Both the position numbers and the translations under genes were made by a program. The notes beneath the pieces are model-generated. The model did not search any database and was not told the origin of the DNA. It worked only from the letters and a program-made list of their open reading frames with translations. Shown in pieces: positions 11,372-24,194 of a DNA stretch of 64,000 nt. Source of the stretch: Mallotus nudiflorus (taxonomy: Eukaryota > Streptophyta > Magnoliopsida > Malpighiales > Euphorbiaceae); NCBI GenBank assembly GCA_947683625.1, contig CANTUR010000611.1, forward strand, positions 310,001 through 374,000, written 5' to 3'. Numbering within the stretch: position 1 is the stretch's first letter; every line of letters starts with the position of its first letter.

Positions 11372-12112
11372 AGAGATACCGATTCTACTTGAGTTCCTTA
11401 GAAATATCTTATTAATTATTATTTTATTCTTGCATTCATTCTGCATGTTCCTATTAAACTGATGGCGCTAGTTTATGATTCCATGATTCCACTAACTTCA
11501 TGGGGTTATAGATTGGCTAACCGTCACTCTTAGCCTTAACTCGGTCCAAGAGAGATTACCGGGCTCATCTGACCAGAGCCTGTAACCCAAATCCTTAAGG
11601 GGGGTAGTATTCTCTCAAGTTGGTAAAGGATGCTGGCCATTCTGAACTTATAACTCAAAGTCCATAATGGAGAGCATCTTGCCAAGGGAACTTTAACTTT
11701 TTACTAAACCCTAACCACATATAATGGCTTAGTTATTTCCCCTAGGATTTACCTAAATTGCTTATGAATGTTGCAATGAGGTATTTCTATCTGTAAAGGC
11801 CCAAGCCTATACTTTAGAAGCCTGTTCAGGTTAATAAAGATTGGGCTGATCTTTTACACCTAGAAATATTATTTCTGTGCTTCTATTGCATTGAGAGATT
11901 TAGCATGTGCGTTTGTCCCTGATATCCCCTGTTGATATTAAGACCAAGATAAAAAAATCCTAGGAAAAGAAACTCACCATTGAATACGTGAGCAGGAGGT
12001 ATAAGGTTGGAAGGATATATATATACCTAACTTGTTACTTGCTACTTATTATATGGCATGTGCATCATGCATACATGTATCTTATGCATCATGCTAACAA
12101 TTTTTCTTTCAG
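11372..12112 (+). other. Element A leader (5' untranslated region)
   Basis: Non-coding. It shares conserved phrases with the leader of element B, such as aatcctagg...gaaactcaccattgaatacg (about 11955-11990). It ends in a pyrimidine tract plus AG (tttttctttcag, 12101-12112) that could be a splice acceptor just before gag; element B has a similar tract at the same place. Confidence 0.6.
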
Positions 12113-13862
12113 CCATCATAGATTCATCCGGGTCTTCCTGTGTTTGCAGTCGAAAAGGTGGCAAACTAGTGAGAACTGATTCAAGCCCTCAATCGATTGT
12201 GAAAGAAATCCTTAGTAGACTAGAAAAGGGCTCCGTTAATTCGCTCTATTTAGAAGCTATACAACTTGAATAAGCTAAAAGAATGGAACAATGAGAGGGA
12301 GGAAACTGGACCCTAAAAGATGTCAAAAGAGCATTGATGGATGATATGAGAGCCTTGATGCAAGACGAGTTAAGACAAGCTCTAGTGGGATTGATGCCAC
12401 CACCTACTGCTACTACACCTCCCACTGTGACCAACTCACTTGCTATGGGTCCACTACCTGCTAACAACGATAATGTTGGGGAGATGAAACTCGAGGATGT
12501 TGAGAGTTAGATGGTTAAAAAAGCGAAAAAGGAATCACTTGAGCAAGTTCAAGAATTGGAATCCAGACATTTGAAGGCATTAACTCAGAAGATGTCTAAA
12601 ATGGAGGAGTTGATGAGGGGACAAGGCCTAGGATACTCTTTTGACTTTGATGATGTGATGCAATTTGAGGAAGACAGGCTACCTGACAAATTCGAAATGC
12701 CACAGCTATAGAAGTTTGATGGTATTGGGGACCCGAGGATTCATCTTAGTCAATACACAACTACTATTAGTACCACTACGGCTCCTTTGGCCCTGGTTAC
12801 TAAACTATTTGTATTGTCCTTGGAAGGTATGGCTATTAATTGGTATCATGGGTTATAAAATTCTATTCGAGCATATTGGAGGGAGTTGTGCGCTGCTTTT
12901 CTAAAGCAATATGACTATAATACTAGGCTTGAGGTGTCCATAAGAGATCTAGAACTAACCAGGCAGAAGCCCAATCAATCATTTTTAGATTTTCTGACTA
13001 GGTTCATGAATAAGGTAGGGATGATGAACAATAAATTGGCAGAGAAAGATCAGGTTAGACTGATAGTCTAAAATGAGTCACCTAACCTAGTAGAGCAGTT
13101 GCAAATGATGAACCCCATGACGTTTATGGACCTTTATGATGATGGGTTATAGGCTAAAGAGATCGAAAATGAGAAGAAGAAGGCCGCTAGGAACATTGGA
13201 ATAAGAAATTACCCAACTGGGGGCATGCAGCAAGGAAATACCAATCGAGTCATAGGAGTTCATGCCATCCAACAACCTAAGAGATTCTCAAATTTCAACA
13301 AACCCTTTTCCAAAGTCCTAGACTGTCTCATCCAAAAAGGCCTCCTTAGACCCTTAACCCCTTCTAGACCACCAAACCCGAACCTCCTTAGTTTTGATCA
13401 AAATAGTTATTGCAAGTTTCATCAAATTGTTGGCCATTCCACTAACTCTTCCATGTGTCTTAAACTTGAAATCCAAAACCTCATAGGCTCTAGAAATATC
13501 ACAGACCTTGAAAAGTCAAACCCGAACCCAAACACCCAAAATAATCCTTTCCTAAATTACCGAAACGTGCCACCTCCAACCATCATGATGATCAACTCAG
13601 GAGTAAGCAAAGAAGAAGTGCTAAACTCTTTTGAGGATTTAAGCTTTAAAACTATTAAGAAATCTCCTAAGGCTCCTAAAATTGTGGAAGATGCAGAAGA
13701 CTTACTGGGTCAGCCTTCAGGCAAGTTCGATTATAAGGTGTTTTACTCCAAACCACCTTCTTTTGACATATCCATTGATACAATCGAGCCTACAGGATAG
13801 GGTGAGGAGTTTGATGATGAAAAGCTACTAGTCAAAAAAGAAAAATGTATGGTCGAGGTATG
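12113..13862 (+). pseudogene. Element A gag
   Basis: Gag forms the virus-like particle that packages element RNA. A single frame (frame 1) runs through with about seven in-frame stops. It has an N-terminal charged and coiled segment (KKESLEQVQELESRHLKAL). The retrotransposon gag core follows: FDGIGDPRIHLSQYTTTIS, LSLEGMAINWYHGL, LKQYDYNTRLEVSIRDLE. Near the C-terminus is a zinc-knuckle-like CKFHQIVGHSTNSSMCLKLE (C-x2-H-x5-H-x5-C), the non-standard form usual in Tat gag. The solo LTR at 13863 cuts the frame just after the motif EEFDDEKLLVKKEK; the remainder is at 17717. Confidence 0.85.
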
Positions 13863-14338
13863 TGTCACGACCCAAACTAGGAGTCATGACCGGCGCTAGG
13901 GAACGAGAATTCTTTCGAATCCAGAATCCGTAGCAAGCCTAAGAAAATAAAATCATACAATAAATAAATAAAAGTACGATCGAATTAAAATTTTTCTAAA
14001 TCAATATATAAAATAAATACTCCAAATCCTTTTATAAATGAATACATATTCGTACAATGTTCAAATACAAATTCTTAGAGTATTTAATATCCAAATAAAA
14101 TAATACACTTCCAATATAATAACAATACTACTGCAGTTTTTAGAATACAAATCAGAGTTCAAAATATACATTTGCATAAAATAGCTGGGACTGAAGAACA
14201 CCGGTGAGGAACTCTACAACTAAGGTCTGACGATATGGAATCTCCTGAAAAAAAAATAATTGAGGGGGGTCAGACCTCACTGAATGAATTATTATACTAT
14301 ATATACATGCAAACTAAACCATAACAATCAGGCATTCT

Positions 14339-14387
<49 letters not shown>

Positions 14388-15048
14388 TTCACACAAATGC
14401 CAAACTCTGCTTTTATAAATATACTACATGTAGAAAACGTTTGATTAAATTCATGAAGGATCCATAGAACCCTAATAATAACAACCTCAATAACCCCATC
14501 ATCACTCTAGTCATTCAGGCTCACTTGATTCCAAATAGAACACTTATTCCAATTTGGACAGCAGACTAGCCCCGAGACACTAAGTCAACCGAGCTCTAGC
14601 AGTCTGACTGTCAGTGTGATTGGCCCCGAGACACTTGGTCAACCGAGCTCCAGCAATCACACTATCTATCACCTCACATCTCAATCAACCCAATAGATCA
14701 TTCAATTCACTTATGGACAGTAGACTGGCCCCGAGACACTAAGTCAACTGAGCTCCAACAGTCTGATTGTCAGTGTGATTGGCCCCACAATCACACTATC
14801 TAACATACCATTAATCTTAGTCAAATCAATTAAATCAATTATAATCACCCAATTTTAACTCTCACTCAATCCTTATCTATCGTACCGGTACGTACACGGT
14901 CCTAGTGTTGCCCACTAGGAAGCACGTTCTATTGATATCCTTCACTTCGAATAAATCATTCATTCGAAAAATAATTAATGTAGAACAATATTCATAATAG
15001 TAAAACCAACCATATATATATATACCAAAAATATACCCAATATATTTC

Positions 15049-15099
<51 letters not shown>

Positions 15100-17711
15100 A
15101 AATAAAATATGAAATAAACTAAAGATAAATCATTAATATAGTTAAAAATAATTTAAATGAGTAACAATAATATAACATGCATTATCTTAAAAATATATTT
15201 AAATATGCAAAAGATATACCCTAAGTACACAAATCATTTACTAAAACATTTATGTATAAATATTCATTTAAATACGTGTTTGTGTTTAACATATATTCCC
15301 AAATATACTAAAAATAAACCTAATTATCTAGTATGCATATATCAAAAATAAACCCTAAATATACCACTAATGTGCTAAGTTTAATTTAATAATAAAACAT
15401 TTATTTATTTGGAAATAAATAAAAAATAAACTTAAAAATAATTTAAGTGTAGGTTTATAATTTAACATGCAATTATTTAAGAATAAACCTAAAATCTACT
15501 GAAACTATACCTAAAGTATACTAATCATTTAATAAAATAATTATGTCTAAGTGTACATTTTAAAACATGTGTATATTACTCAAATGTATTAAACCTAAAC
15601 CTAATTGTTTAATGTGCATATATCAAACTAACATGCATAATTATTTAATATGCATATATATAAAAATGCAACCCTAGATATACCAAAAATATTATAATTT
15701 AAATTATTTTTAAAACATACAATGAAATTGAAAAATTCTAAATAATGCACCCTGTATGCAGTGCATTTATATACAGTATAATAACTCATATGTTAGCGCT
15801 CCACGAGATAAACTCGGTGGGCCTGATCCGTTAGGCCTCGGTCTTGGTGTAACTAGACAAACAAATGACAACATGAAATCAGAATAAAGTTAACGAAAAT
15901 TCTAAAGACTCGATTTAGAATTTTAGACATAGAATTAGAATAGGAATTTGACCGGACATCACGTTTTATGAGAATTCTACCGAAAATCTGACAGAACCTC
16001 CCCTGTAAAACGGACATCTCTCTACTCAAAGAGTAGAGCCGGTCCTGCAAAGAAATACACTTCGAAATAAACACAGAATTACAACCACAATCCCTCGGTC
16101 GGACTCCAAACTAAAATTCACCGACCGAGGTTCACAATTCATAGAATATTTATAAAATACCGAAAATGCCCTTATATAATAAAAATACATTTTATAAATT
16201 CAAATTACGTAATTAACCCTAAAACATACTAAAAATCAATAAAAATCCATTTATTTAGAAAAATAGTATATTATATATAATTTGAAAATAATTTACGAAA
16301 AATAGTTTTAATTAGTTAAAAATACTAAAAATTTGCAGAAATCATTTTTATACCCTAAATAACTATTAAAAACAATTTAATTACATTTTTAACCAATTTA
16401 GTATAAAATTACCAAAATACCCCTATATATATATATTCACTATAAATTTTCAAAAATTCACCAAAAATTATATAATTACTCAAAAATTAATTTCTCAACA
16501 TATAATTCAATAATATCAATAAATATACTCAATTTACCAATTTATTTTAATTAAACACATAATTAACCCTATTTTTCAAAATTACATAAACTTAATAAAT
16601 TCCAAATAAATACATAAAAATTCAAAAAAATTTCAAATAAATTTCCATAATTCATTTCAACTCCTATAATCACCATAAAACACAATTTCATAATTTAATT
16701 AATTAATTTTCGAAAATTAGAAAATAATAATAAAATAATCAAAAATTCACAAAAATTAAAATAAATTCCAAAAATTCTAAAAAAATTACAGCGTGTAGAT
16801 TAAGCTTCTAGAAACAAAGTTTGTTAAGGAAGTTTTCATGAATCAATCAAATTGAAGCTAAAAAAAAATTTGAAACCTAAAATGGCTGATTTGAAGAAAT
16901 TGAAACCTAAGCAATTCTAAACCAAATCAAGTGAAAAAAAGCTTGGAATCACACTCACCAGAGCTCAAGGAGAAGATAGAGACAGAAAGCATGAAATTTG
17001 GTGGTCGGAGCTAAGTCGATTTTTGGCTCCTTGATGAAAATCCGGCCAAACAACGCCGAAAAAGAGTGTTTCAGGTGGTGGAAATGGTTGGAGATGGAGG
17101 AGGAAGGCTGAGGGGCATAGTAACAGCAAGAAAACCAACTTGAAAGTGGCTGGAAATGGAAGAAATATGGTGACGGGCATTTGGAGAAGAAGAGTGGCAA
17201 TTCTGTAAATAAAGGGAAGTTTTGATTTTTGATAAAAAAATTATGTATATATGTATATATATATATTCACACTATATATTATAATAATATAAATTTCACA
17301 CACATTAAATATACACCACACACATATTTTAATATGTTTAATAATTTATACACTTAAAATTAATTAATACAAAAATTAAATAATAAAATTAAGAAAATTA
17401 ATTAAGCTTTAATTAATTTAAATAAATACACATATATACATTTTATTTTAGCACTTTAAAATTATATATGAGTTCATGCAAATTCATAAAACTAGTCAAA
17501 ATAAATAGTATTAAATTATTTACGTGTCAATTTCCCCGAAAATACAATTTCCGGAAAAATTTTACGTAAGTACTTAAAATAATATAAAATAATTAAAATT
17601 AGCTTTAAACAAACAACAAACTCATAAAATATCATAAATATATATACAAAAATTATTAACACTGCATATCCTGATGCAGTATAAAAATATTTAAAAACTC
17701 GGGATATTAAA
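13863..17711 (-). mobile_element. Solo LTR, family T, full-length 3.85-kb copy
   Basis: The ends read TGTCACGACCC on the left and GGGATATTAAA on the right (the expected ...ACA with one change), flanked by GTATG at 13858-13862 and 17712-17716. It is the reverse orientation of 6510-8052. There is no second LTR and no polyprotein, so it is a solo LTR, but at 3849 bp it is very long. Sense is probably minus: a proline/phenylalanine-rich frame at 16955-17200 ends next to a GT donor-like site, and AT-rich TATA-like sequence lies near 17240-17265. It contains (AT)n (about 15050-15096), (CA)n (about 14355-14390) and an internal duplication (about 14560-14670 versus 14705-14800). Confidence 0.85.
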
Positions 17712-17716
17712 GTATG

Positions 17717-18505
17717 GAAAGAAGGGAAGAAAGATCAAACTATAGGGATGATTGATATTTGGTATAGTTTTGATGAGGAAGGCACTGAAGGATATCATGT
17801 ATGGGTAGATAATCCCGAAGTCAGCCATGTTACTAGAAGCGAAAAGAGTTATAAGCCGGTAGAGAAAGCCATAGAGTGTGAAGAAGCTGTTAAAGGAGAA
17901 GACTCAAATGAACAGGACGATGACTTGATTCTCGAACAACTCAAGAAAGTAAAGGCCAATGTAAGCATTTGGGAGCTCTTGATGCATTCAAGCAGCTACA
18001 GAAGAGCTTTGGTTAAGGCCTTGGCTAAGATGAATATTGAAACTACAGCAGCTCCTGAAGCAATGGTGGCCAAGGTTACTGAGAAAAAGCATGGGGTCAT
18101 TACTTTCTCAGATGAGGATTTACTTATGGAGGGAAGGAAAAACAATAAATCACTATTCATCCCAACTGAAGTAAGGGGGAAGAGGACCAATTATGTAATA
18201 GTGGATGATGGGTCCGCACTTAATGTCTGCCCACTATAGATCTTACCTAATTTAGGAGTGAAGGTTGAGGATTTGGCAAAATCAGACCTTGTAATAAGGG
18301 CTTATGATGATAGCACGAGGAGTGTAAAAGGAACCTTTATGGTTTCTATGAAGACTAGACCTACAAAAGCAATGATAGAATTCACTGTGCTAGATATTCC
18401 TGTCACCTATGCCCTTCTTCTAGGTGAACCTTGGTATCATGTCTTGGGAGGAGTGCCTTCGACCGTGCATCAAAAGGTGAAATTCTTACTTGATTTTAGA
18501 TGCTA
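17717..18505 (+). pseudogene. Element A gag end and protease
   Basis: The frame resumes after the solo LTR (frame 3) with the acidic end of gag and then the aspartic protease, which cuts the polyprotein. VSIWELLMHSSSYRRALVKA leads into the active-site block VIVDDGSALNVCPL, where the usual D-T/S-G-S is D-D-G-S. The flap and C-terminal block follow: VIRAYDDSTRSVKGTF and YALLLGEPWYHVLGGVPST, ending in HQKVKF. This block is diagnostic for the Tat lineage. There is a stop at 18237, and the segment ends at stops after 18505. Confidence 0.85.
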
Positions 18506-18579
18506 GTATGGGTAAGACAGTGTCCGCAGTTATTGATAATCAGAAACAAGTAATCACTCCCCCAGGTTACTAGATAACC

Positions 18580-18852
18580 ATGATTTTAAAAGGAGCCACA
18601 ATGGATCCAAGGGTTATGAACATGATCAAGAGGATGAATTACCGGCCAGGACAAGGACTAAGGAAAAATGAGCAAGGAAGCCGAGAACTACCAGATTTCA
18701 AAACCCAAGATGACACAAGAGGATTGGGTTATACTAGAGCTGGGTTCAGCAACAAAAGGGCAAGAAGAAAGTTTCTCAATGAGAATGGCTTAGGGAATTT
18801 GGGACCCCTGAAAGATAACTTTATCAAGCAAGGGAAGGAGAAGTTCTACTAG
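18580..18852 (+). pseudogene. Element A G-patch-like segment between protease and RT
   Basis: The motif MNYRPGQGLRKNEQGSRE is followed by DDTRGLGYTRAGF in frame 1. Glycine-rich GQGLGKNxxG...GLGY segments of this kind lie between protease and reverse transcriptase in many Tat elements and resemble the RNA-binding G-patch. Its role in the element is unknown. The equivalent in element B lies near 53740-53850. Confidence 0.6.
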
Positions 18853-18882
18853 GGTGAAAAGGAGCCTATCCAAGTAGCTGGT

Positions 18883-20720
18883 GTGGATGCCCCTAGATTT
18901 GAGATTTTTAAGGAACAGATAGTTAAAAAGCTAGTGCAAGACAACAAGGATGAGGTGATGAAGACAGTTGCTAAAAAGATGAAAATTGAAGATATTGAAG
19001 AACTACTTTGTCTGCCACCCAACAAAGAACCACCACAGGAATTAGCTAGTATCATTAATAATAGTTTTATTGATGTTTTTTATGAAGAAACTGATGTAAT
19101 AACATTCGGTCTGTTTGAGGATGAAAACTTTATTTCCTTTATGGTCAATGATATAAACTATGGTTTGGCTTACTTGTGTGATGTTGATGCTGATGGTCTT
19201 ATGCATTTTAATAATGAACATTCATGCATGTTTGACATTAATTCTATTCAATGAGATTCATTAAACATGGGCATAAATGAACAACCAAAACACATTCTTA
19301 TATCACATGACTTAACTCTTGAAGAGAAGGAAAATTTTGAGAGAATATTAATAAAAAGAAAGGTAGTATTTGCTTGGTCCTATAAGGATATGCCAGGGTT
19401 AGATAAGGGAATTGCAGAGCATCACATTCCAACATATCCTGAAGCTAAACCTGTTAAGTAGAAACTTCATAGGTTAAGGTCCAAATGGATTGAAAAGATA
19501 AGTGAAGAAGTTGCTAAGCAAATCCATGCTAGTTTTCTAAAAGTTATGGAATACCCTCAATGGTTGGCAAATATAGTACCAGTTCCTAAGAAAGATGGAA
19601 AAGTTTGAATGTGTATAGACTTCAGAGACCTAAATAAGGCATGTCCAAAGGATGATTTTTCTTTACCCCATATTAATGTGATTGTGGATAGTGCAACATC
19701 TAGTGCGATGTACTCATTTATGGATGGGTTCTCAGGTTATAATCAGATAATGATGGTAGTTATGGATAGGATCAAAAATGCTTTCATCACAGAATGAGGA
19801 ATATATTGCTACAAGGTGATGCCCTTCGGATTAAAGAATGCAGGAGCAACTTATCAAAGAGTAGCTGCTACCTTATTTCACGATATGATGCATAAGGAAG
19901 TGGAAGTTTATGTTGATGACATGATGGTTAAGTCCGAAACAAGAGAGGGACATTTTGAGGCTTTGGATAAGTTCCTAGCAAGAATAGAAAAATATAACCT
20001 AAGGCTTAATCTGAAGAAATGCATCTTTAGGGTAACTTTAAAAAAGTTATTGGGGCACATAATCAATAATAGAGGTATAGAAGTCGATCCAGACAAGATC
20101 AAAGCTATCAAGGAGATGCCAACACCAAAAACAGAGAAGGAAGTACGAAGGTTTACCTGAAAACTGCAATACATCAACAGGTTCATTACGAGACTTACTA
20201 TGGTTTGTGATCCGATCTTCAAGATCTTAAAGAAGAATTAACCCGTGGAGTGGAATGAAGAATGCCATAAAGCCTTTGATAAGATTAAGGAATACCTTAC
20301 TAACCTACTTGTATTAAGGCCACCAAAACAAGGTAAGGCTTTAATATTATATTTGGCTTTAAAAGGAAAGGCGATGGGAGCAATGCTAGCACAAGAAGGG
20401 CCCGACGGGGTGGAGTACGCTATATATTACCTCAGTAAAAAGTTCCTACCATATGAAGAAAAGTATGATCTTATAGAAAAGACATGTTTGATAATGATCT
20501 AGGCTACAAAGAAATTAAGGCATTATTTTCAGTCCTACAAAGTACAAGCTGTTTCAAGGATAGATCCTTTAAAATACTTGTTCCAAACACCAGCTTTGAC
20601 TGGAAAGATGTCTAGATGGTTGGTACTTCTAACTGAGTTTGCTATAGAATATGTCACTATAAAGGTCATCAAAGGTAGGGCTGTAGTAGAGTTTCTAGCC
20701 CAAAATGCAGTTGAAGAAAC
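18883..20720 (+). pseudogene. Element A reverse transcriptase
   Basis: Reverse transcriptase copies element RNA into DNA. In frame 1 it begins with an acidic linker (18883-19254). The RT blocks follow: VVFAWSYKDMPGLDKGIAEH, IVPVPKKDGKV, MCIDFRDLNKACPKDDFSLP, MYSFMDGFSGYNQI, VMPFGLKNAGATYQR. The catalytic YVDD is at 19909-19920, and the connection domain KTEKEVRRFT follows. The residues of the catalytic triad look intact. In-frame stops occur near 19252, 19459, 19606, 19795, 20158, 20239 and 20500, so no full protein can be made. A frameshift near 20720 moves RNase H to frame 3. Confidence 0.9.
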
Positions 20721-21170
20721 GGGCAGTGGAATCTAGAGTTTCCAGATGAAGACCTAGCAGTAATAGAACAACGAGAATGGAAACTTTATTTTGATGGAGC
20801 TGTGAATAATAGAGGAGCAGGGCTAGGGGTAATTCTTATCACACCAGAAGGAGAAACCATCCCAATGGCCAAGAAGTTAGACTTCAGGGTTATAAATAAT
20901 ATGGCTGATATCTATGGCATGGAAGCAACATTAGCAGTTGGAGTTAAAAACCTATTGGTCTATAGAGATTCCATGTTAGTCATCAGCCAGGCTAAAGAAG
21001 AGTGGGAAGTAAAAGAAGAGAGATTGAAACCCTATGCCCACTATCTGAGAAAGCTATTAAGGAATTTCACCAAATGTCTCTTTATGCATTTACCAAGAGA
21101 GGAGAATCAAATGGCAGATGCTTTGGTAACACTTTCTTCAATGTGGGATAAGCCGATGGGATCAATGATG
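20721..21170 (+). pseudogene. Element A RNase H
   Basis: In frame 3, WKLYFDGAVNNRGAGLGVIL supplies the first aspartate, DIYGMEATLAVGV the glutamate (usual AEYEA), YRDSMLVISQ the second aspartate, and LPREENQMADALVTLSS the last. The acidic residues are therefore kept, although the block around the glutamate is altered (AEYEA to IYGMEA). Confidence 0.85.
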
Positions 21171-21229
21171 AAACCTGTGGTGATAATGAAGATGAAAGCT
21201 CCATGTTATGGCACAGAACATGTCATGAA

Positions 21230-22499
21230 TATTTAGATAGGGCCAGAGGAAAAGCCATGGTTTTATGACATCCAGAGATTTATCGAGGAAAGAAGATATC
21301 CAAATGAAACAACTTCCAAATATAGATATGCTCTTCATGTTCTTACACGCCATTATGTAAGTCATGATGGGATACTATACAGAAGGATGTCAAATGGAAT
21401 ACAGTTGAGATGTCTCAGGAAGGATGAAGCATAACAAGCAATGAGAAAGATTCATGCAGGAGTTTGTGGATCACATATGAATGGGATAATTCTAGCAAAG
21501 AAGATTACTCAGCAAGGGTACTATTAGGGGAGTATGGAAAAGGACTGTATTCGAATAGTGAGAGAATGCCATCAATGTCAAATACACGGGAAACTCAATC
21601 ACCTTCCCCCTACAATTCTAAATAGTTTAACATCTCCATGGCCCTTTGCAGCCTGGGGAATAAATATAATAGGGGAAGTAAAACCAAATGCTTCAAATGG
21701 GCATAAATATATAGTAGTTGCAATCAACTACTTTTCAAGATGGATAGAAGCAGAATCCTTTGGCATCTTAAAAGCTAAACAAATGGCAAAGTTCATTAAG
21801 AAGAACCTTATTTACAAGTATGGGATCCCACACTATGTTGTGACAGACAATGGAGTTCAGTTTCAGGCAGAAACCACTGAGTTGTTACAAAGATACAAGA
21901 TTGAGCATCATAAGTCCTCACCTTATCGACCTTAGGCTAATAATGTAGTGGAAGCGACTAATAAGAATATAAAGAAGACTTTCTCTAAAATAGTGAAGAC
22001 ATATAAGGACTGGTCCAAATACCTCCCTTTTGCTTTGTGGGGATACAAAACTACAACACGTACTGCTACAGGACAAACTCCATTCTCGTTAGTATATGGT
22101 TGTGAAGCAGTTCTACCCATAGAGACAGAAATTAAATCCTTGAGAGTGGTTATGGACCAAAATCCCTGAGATTGAATGGATGCAAAAGAGGTTTGAATAC
22201 CTTGTATCTCTGGATGAGAAAAGGATGGATGCTTTATTCCACACTCAAATTTATCATAGGAGAATAGCAAGAGCATTCAACAAAAAGGTCAAGTTAGGAA
22301 GATAAAAGCTAGAGATATGGTATTAAAGCACGCAAGGGCAATGGTGTTTGACCTAAGAGGAAAATTCAAACCAAACTGGGAAGGATCGTATTTAGTTAAG
22401 ATAGTCTTGCCCAAGGGAGCTATAAAGATATCAGATCTAGAAAGGAATGAATTTACTGAGCCAATCAACCTCGATCGCCTTAAGAAATACTACCTTTAA
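21230..22499 (+). pseudogene. Element A integrase
   Basis: The HHCC zinc finger is visible as HAGVCGSHMNG...CIRIVRECHQCQ. In the catalytic core the first aspartate is changed: WGIDIIG has become WGINIIG (AAT at 21663-21665). The second aspartate (VVTDNGVQF) and the glutamate (NNVVEATNK, GAA at 21951-21953) remain. The C-terminal domain KFKPNWEGSYLVKIVLPKGA and the end INLDRLKKYYL are recognisable. Stops lie near 21234, 21432, 21525 and 21933. A shift after 22160 drops the frame until it returns at 22317. Confidence 0.88.
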
Positions 22500-22871
22500 A
22501 AAAAAAAAGAAGTCCGCTAACTAGAAAACCTAAAAAGGCTAGTTGGGCAAAAGTTAGGACATTCCCATTATTCAGAAAACCCATAAAGGGCTGATTAGGC
22601 AGAAATTAGGGAAATAAAAATGGGAGAAAAATGTTCAGTTAGAAAATCCAAAAGGATTAGCTGATAACAGGAGTTGTGTCATGTGATGTAATAAATGTAC
22701 TTATTTTTGCCCTGGTTAATGAAATATATTGAAAAGACATTTTTGTTAAATATTGCATTTTCTATCTCTATTACAAAGCATAAAGACTTGAGGGAAAAAT
22801 AAAATATAAGAAACCGGACTTATGAGACCACTACTTTTATTTTAGTTTCTTTCTTGACTCATCAACAATAT
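22500..22871 (+). other. Element A region between pol and the antisense cassette
   Basis: Non-coding. It has an A-run, then imperfect repeats of the type gaaaacctaaaaaggctagt and aaaacccataaagggctgat, each followed by ttgggcaaaa-ttagg-like sequence. Element B has a similar stretch at 57640-57850. The 3' ends of the sense pol and the antisense DUF7745-like gene converge here. Confidence 0.5.
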
Positions 22872-24060
22872 TTAAGTCCTCTTGTATTTAATAAGTTCTG
22901 GTGATTCTAAAGATTGCATGATGACCCAAGTCTTGTAGTTATCATTAGTAGTCATGTTAACATCTAGGGACATATTCCATTCCAAACCTTTACGAGGCCA
23001 CAAGTTCTTCACTTTGTCCAAGAAATCTTGACTCAAAAAGAAACCTTTGAAGTTGGTTATAATAGCCATAATGAATTGAAGGTGACCATACTGACGGCAG
23101 AGGCATGAGGGAGAAAGAAATTTCAAAAAGTGTAATCCAGGAATAGGGATGCAATTGTTATATAAGTTGATGGTTATGAATTTCACTCTCTACTAAAGAC
23201 AGATCCAAGTAATCTCAGTATCAATAATGCCTCTCTTCTAATCAATCCATTAATCCGAGGTGTGCTTGTCCTTTATCTTTAAAGGAAAAGACTGTAGATG
23301 ATGAGGTTGATAAATCAAAGCATTAGGAGGAGCATCAAGCAGACTCAATTTCTCCTGTGACCAAATCTTAAAAAAAAAAAGTTAAACTGAAAACCTGAAA
23401 GGGCGGCTTATGTTTAAAAAGAAAAAAGGGTTACATACCTGAAGGAGAAGTAGACTGCCTGAAAGCCAGTTTTGAACTTCAAAATTATCTAACCCAATGA
23501 TAGTTTCAGTAAGTATGACAGGCACAGGATTAGCTCCAGTTTCTACCTGTTATAAGATATTGATAATCCTTACATCAGCATCTCTATGAGAAGACACTAA
23601 TAGAAACTGAGCATATATATAGAAAAGTGACAGTTCTAATCCAAGCAGCATTAGTTTTGTCTCTAGTTCCATAAGAGCAAATCAGAAAAGGAAGACTGAT
23701 GATTTTAGCATTATGAGCATACATGTAGAGAACATCTGGGGGCATATCCAAGAATGCTATTAATTTGCTGGGAAACTCAATCTCAAGGTCTGGGAAAGTA
23801 ATGGTAGTAGTAGAACTTAGTGAACATCCTAAAATAGCAATAAATTCCTCGATCAGGGGACATAACTGTTGTCCATTGAACCTAAATACATGATCCTTAG
23901 CATCCCAGAAAGTGGCAGCAGCGTGTAAGAAAGTATTGTCTATCTTCAGATGTTAAAAGGACTTTAAGGGTTTCGCATGAAAGGCCAAAATTTTATTCCA
24001 ATCATCTTCATTAAAGGTCTTGAGAAATTTCTTCATTAAAGTCAATATGGCTTGTGTCAT
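22872..24060 (-). pseudogene. Element A antisense gene 1 (DUF7745-like), two exons
   Basis: It opens at an ATG (24058-24060) with MTQAILTLMKKFLKTFNEDD. The block AAATFWDAKDHVFRF...QLCPLIEEFIAILG follows, then FLYIYAQFLLVSSHRDADV and ETGANPVPVILTETIIGLD. Exon 1 ends at 23439 before a GTATGT donor; exon 2 starts at 23366 after ...ttttaag and reads IWSQEKLSLLDAPPNAL. Its end holds CRQYGHLQFIMAIITNFKG and DNYKTWVIM. The pattern resembles plant DUF7745 proteins of unknown function that travel with retrotransposons. The intron position and much of the protein are shared with element B. Several stops make this copy non-functional. Confidence 0.65.
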
Positions 24061-24108
24061 GATGGAGGCATAGAATGGAATTAATGTAGCGTATTTATCT
24101 TATGGTTC

Positions 24109-24115
24109 TTATATA
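24109..24115 (-). promoter_or_regulatory. TATA box of element A antisense gene 1
   Basis: TATATAA on the minus strand, about 50 bp upstream of the ATG of the DUF7745-like gene. Confidence 0.5.
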
Positions 24116-24194
24116 GGCCATAAATCAAATACAGAAAGGATTAGGATTGATTTTTGGACCGAATTCGTATCGGAGTGGGAAAAGAAGTAGAATT

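Noticed and set aside
16955..17200. Proline/phenylalanine-rich frame on the minus strand as a possible gene
   Set aside because: It is inside the family T LTR next to a GT donor-like site and fits LTR leader sequence better than a protein. No domain is recognised.
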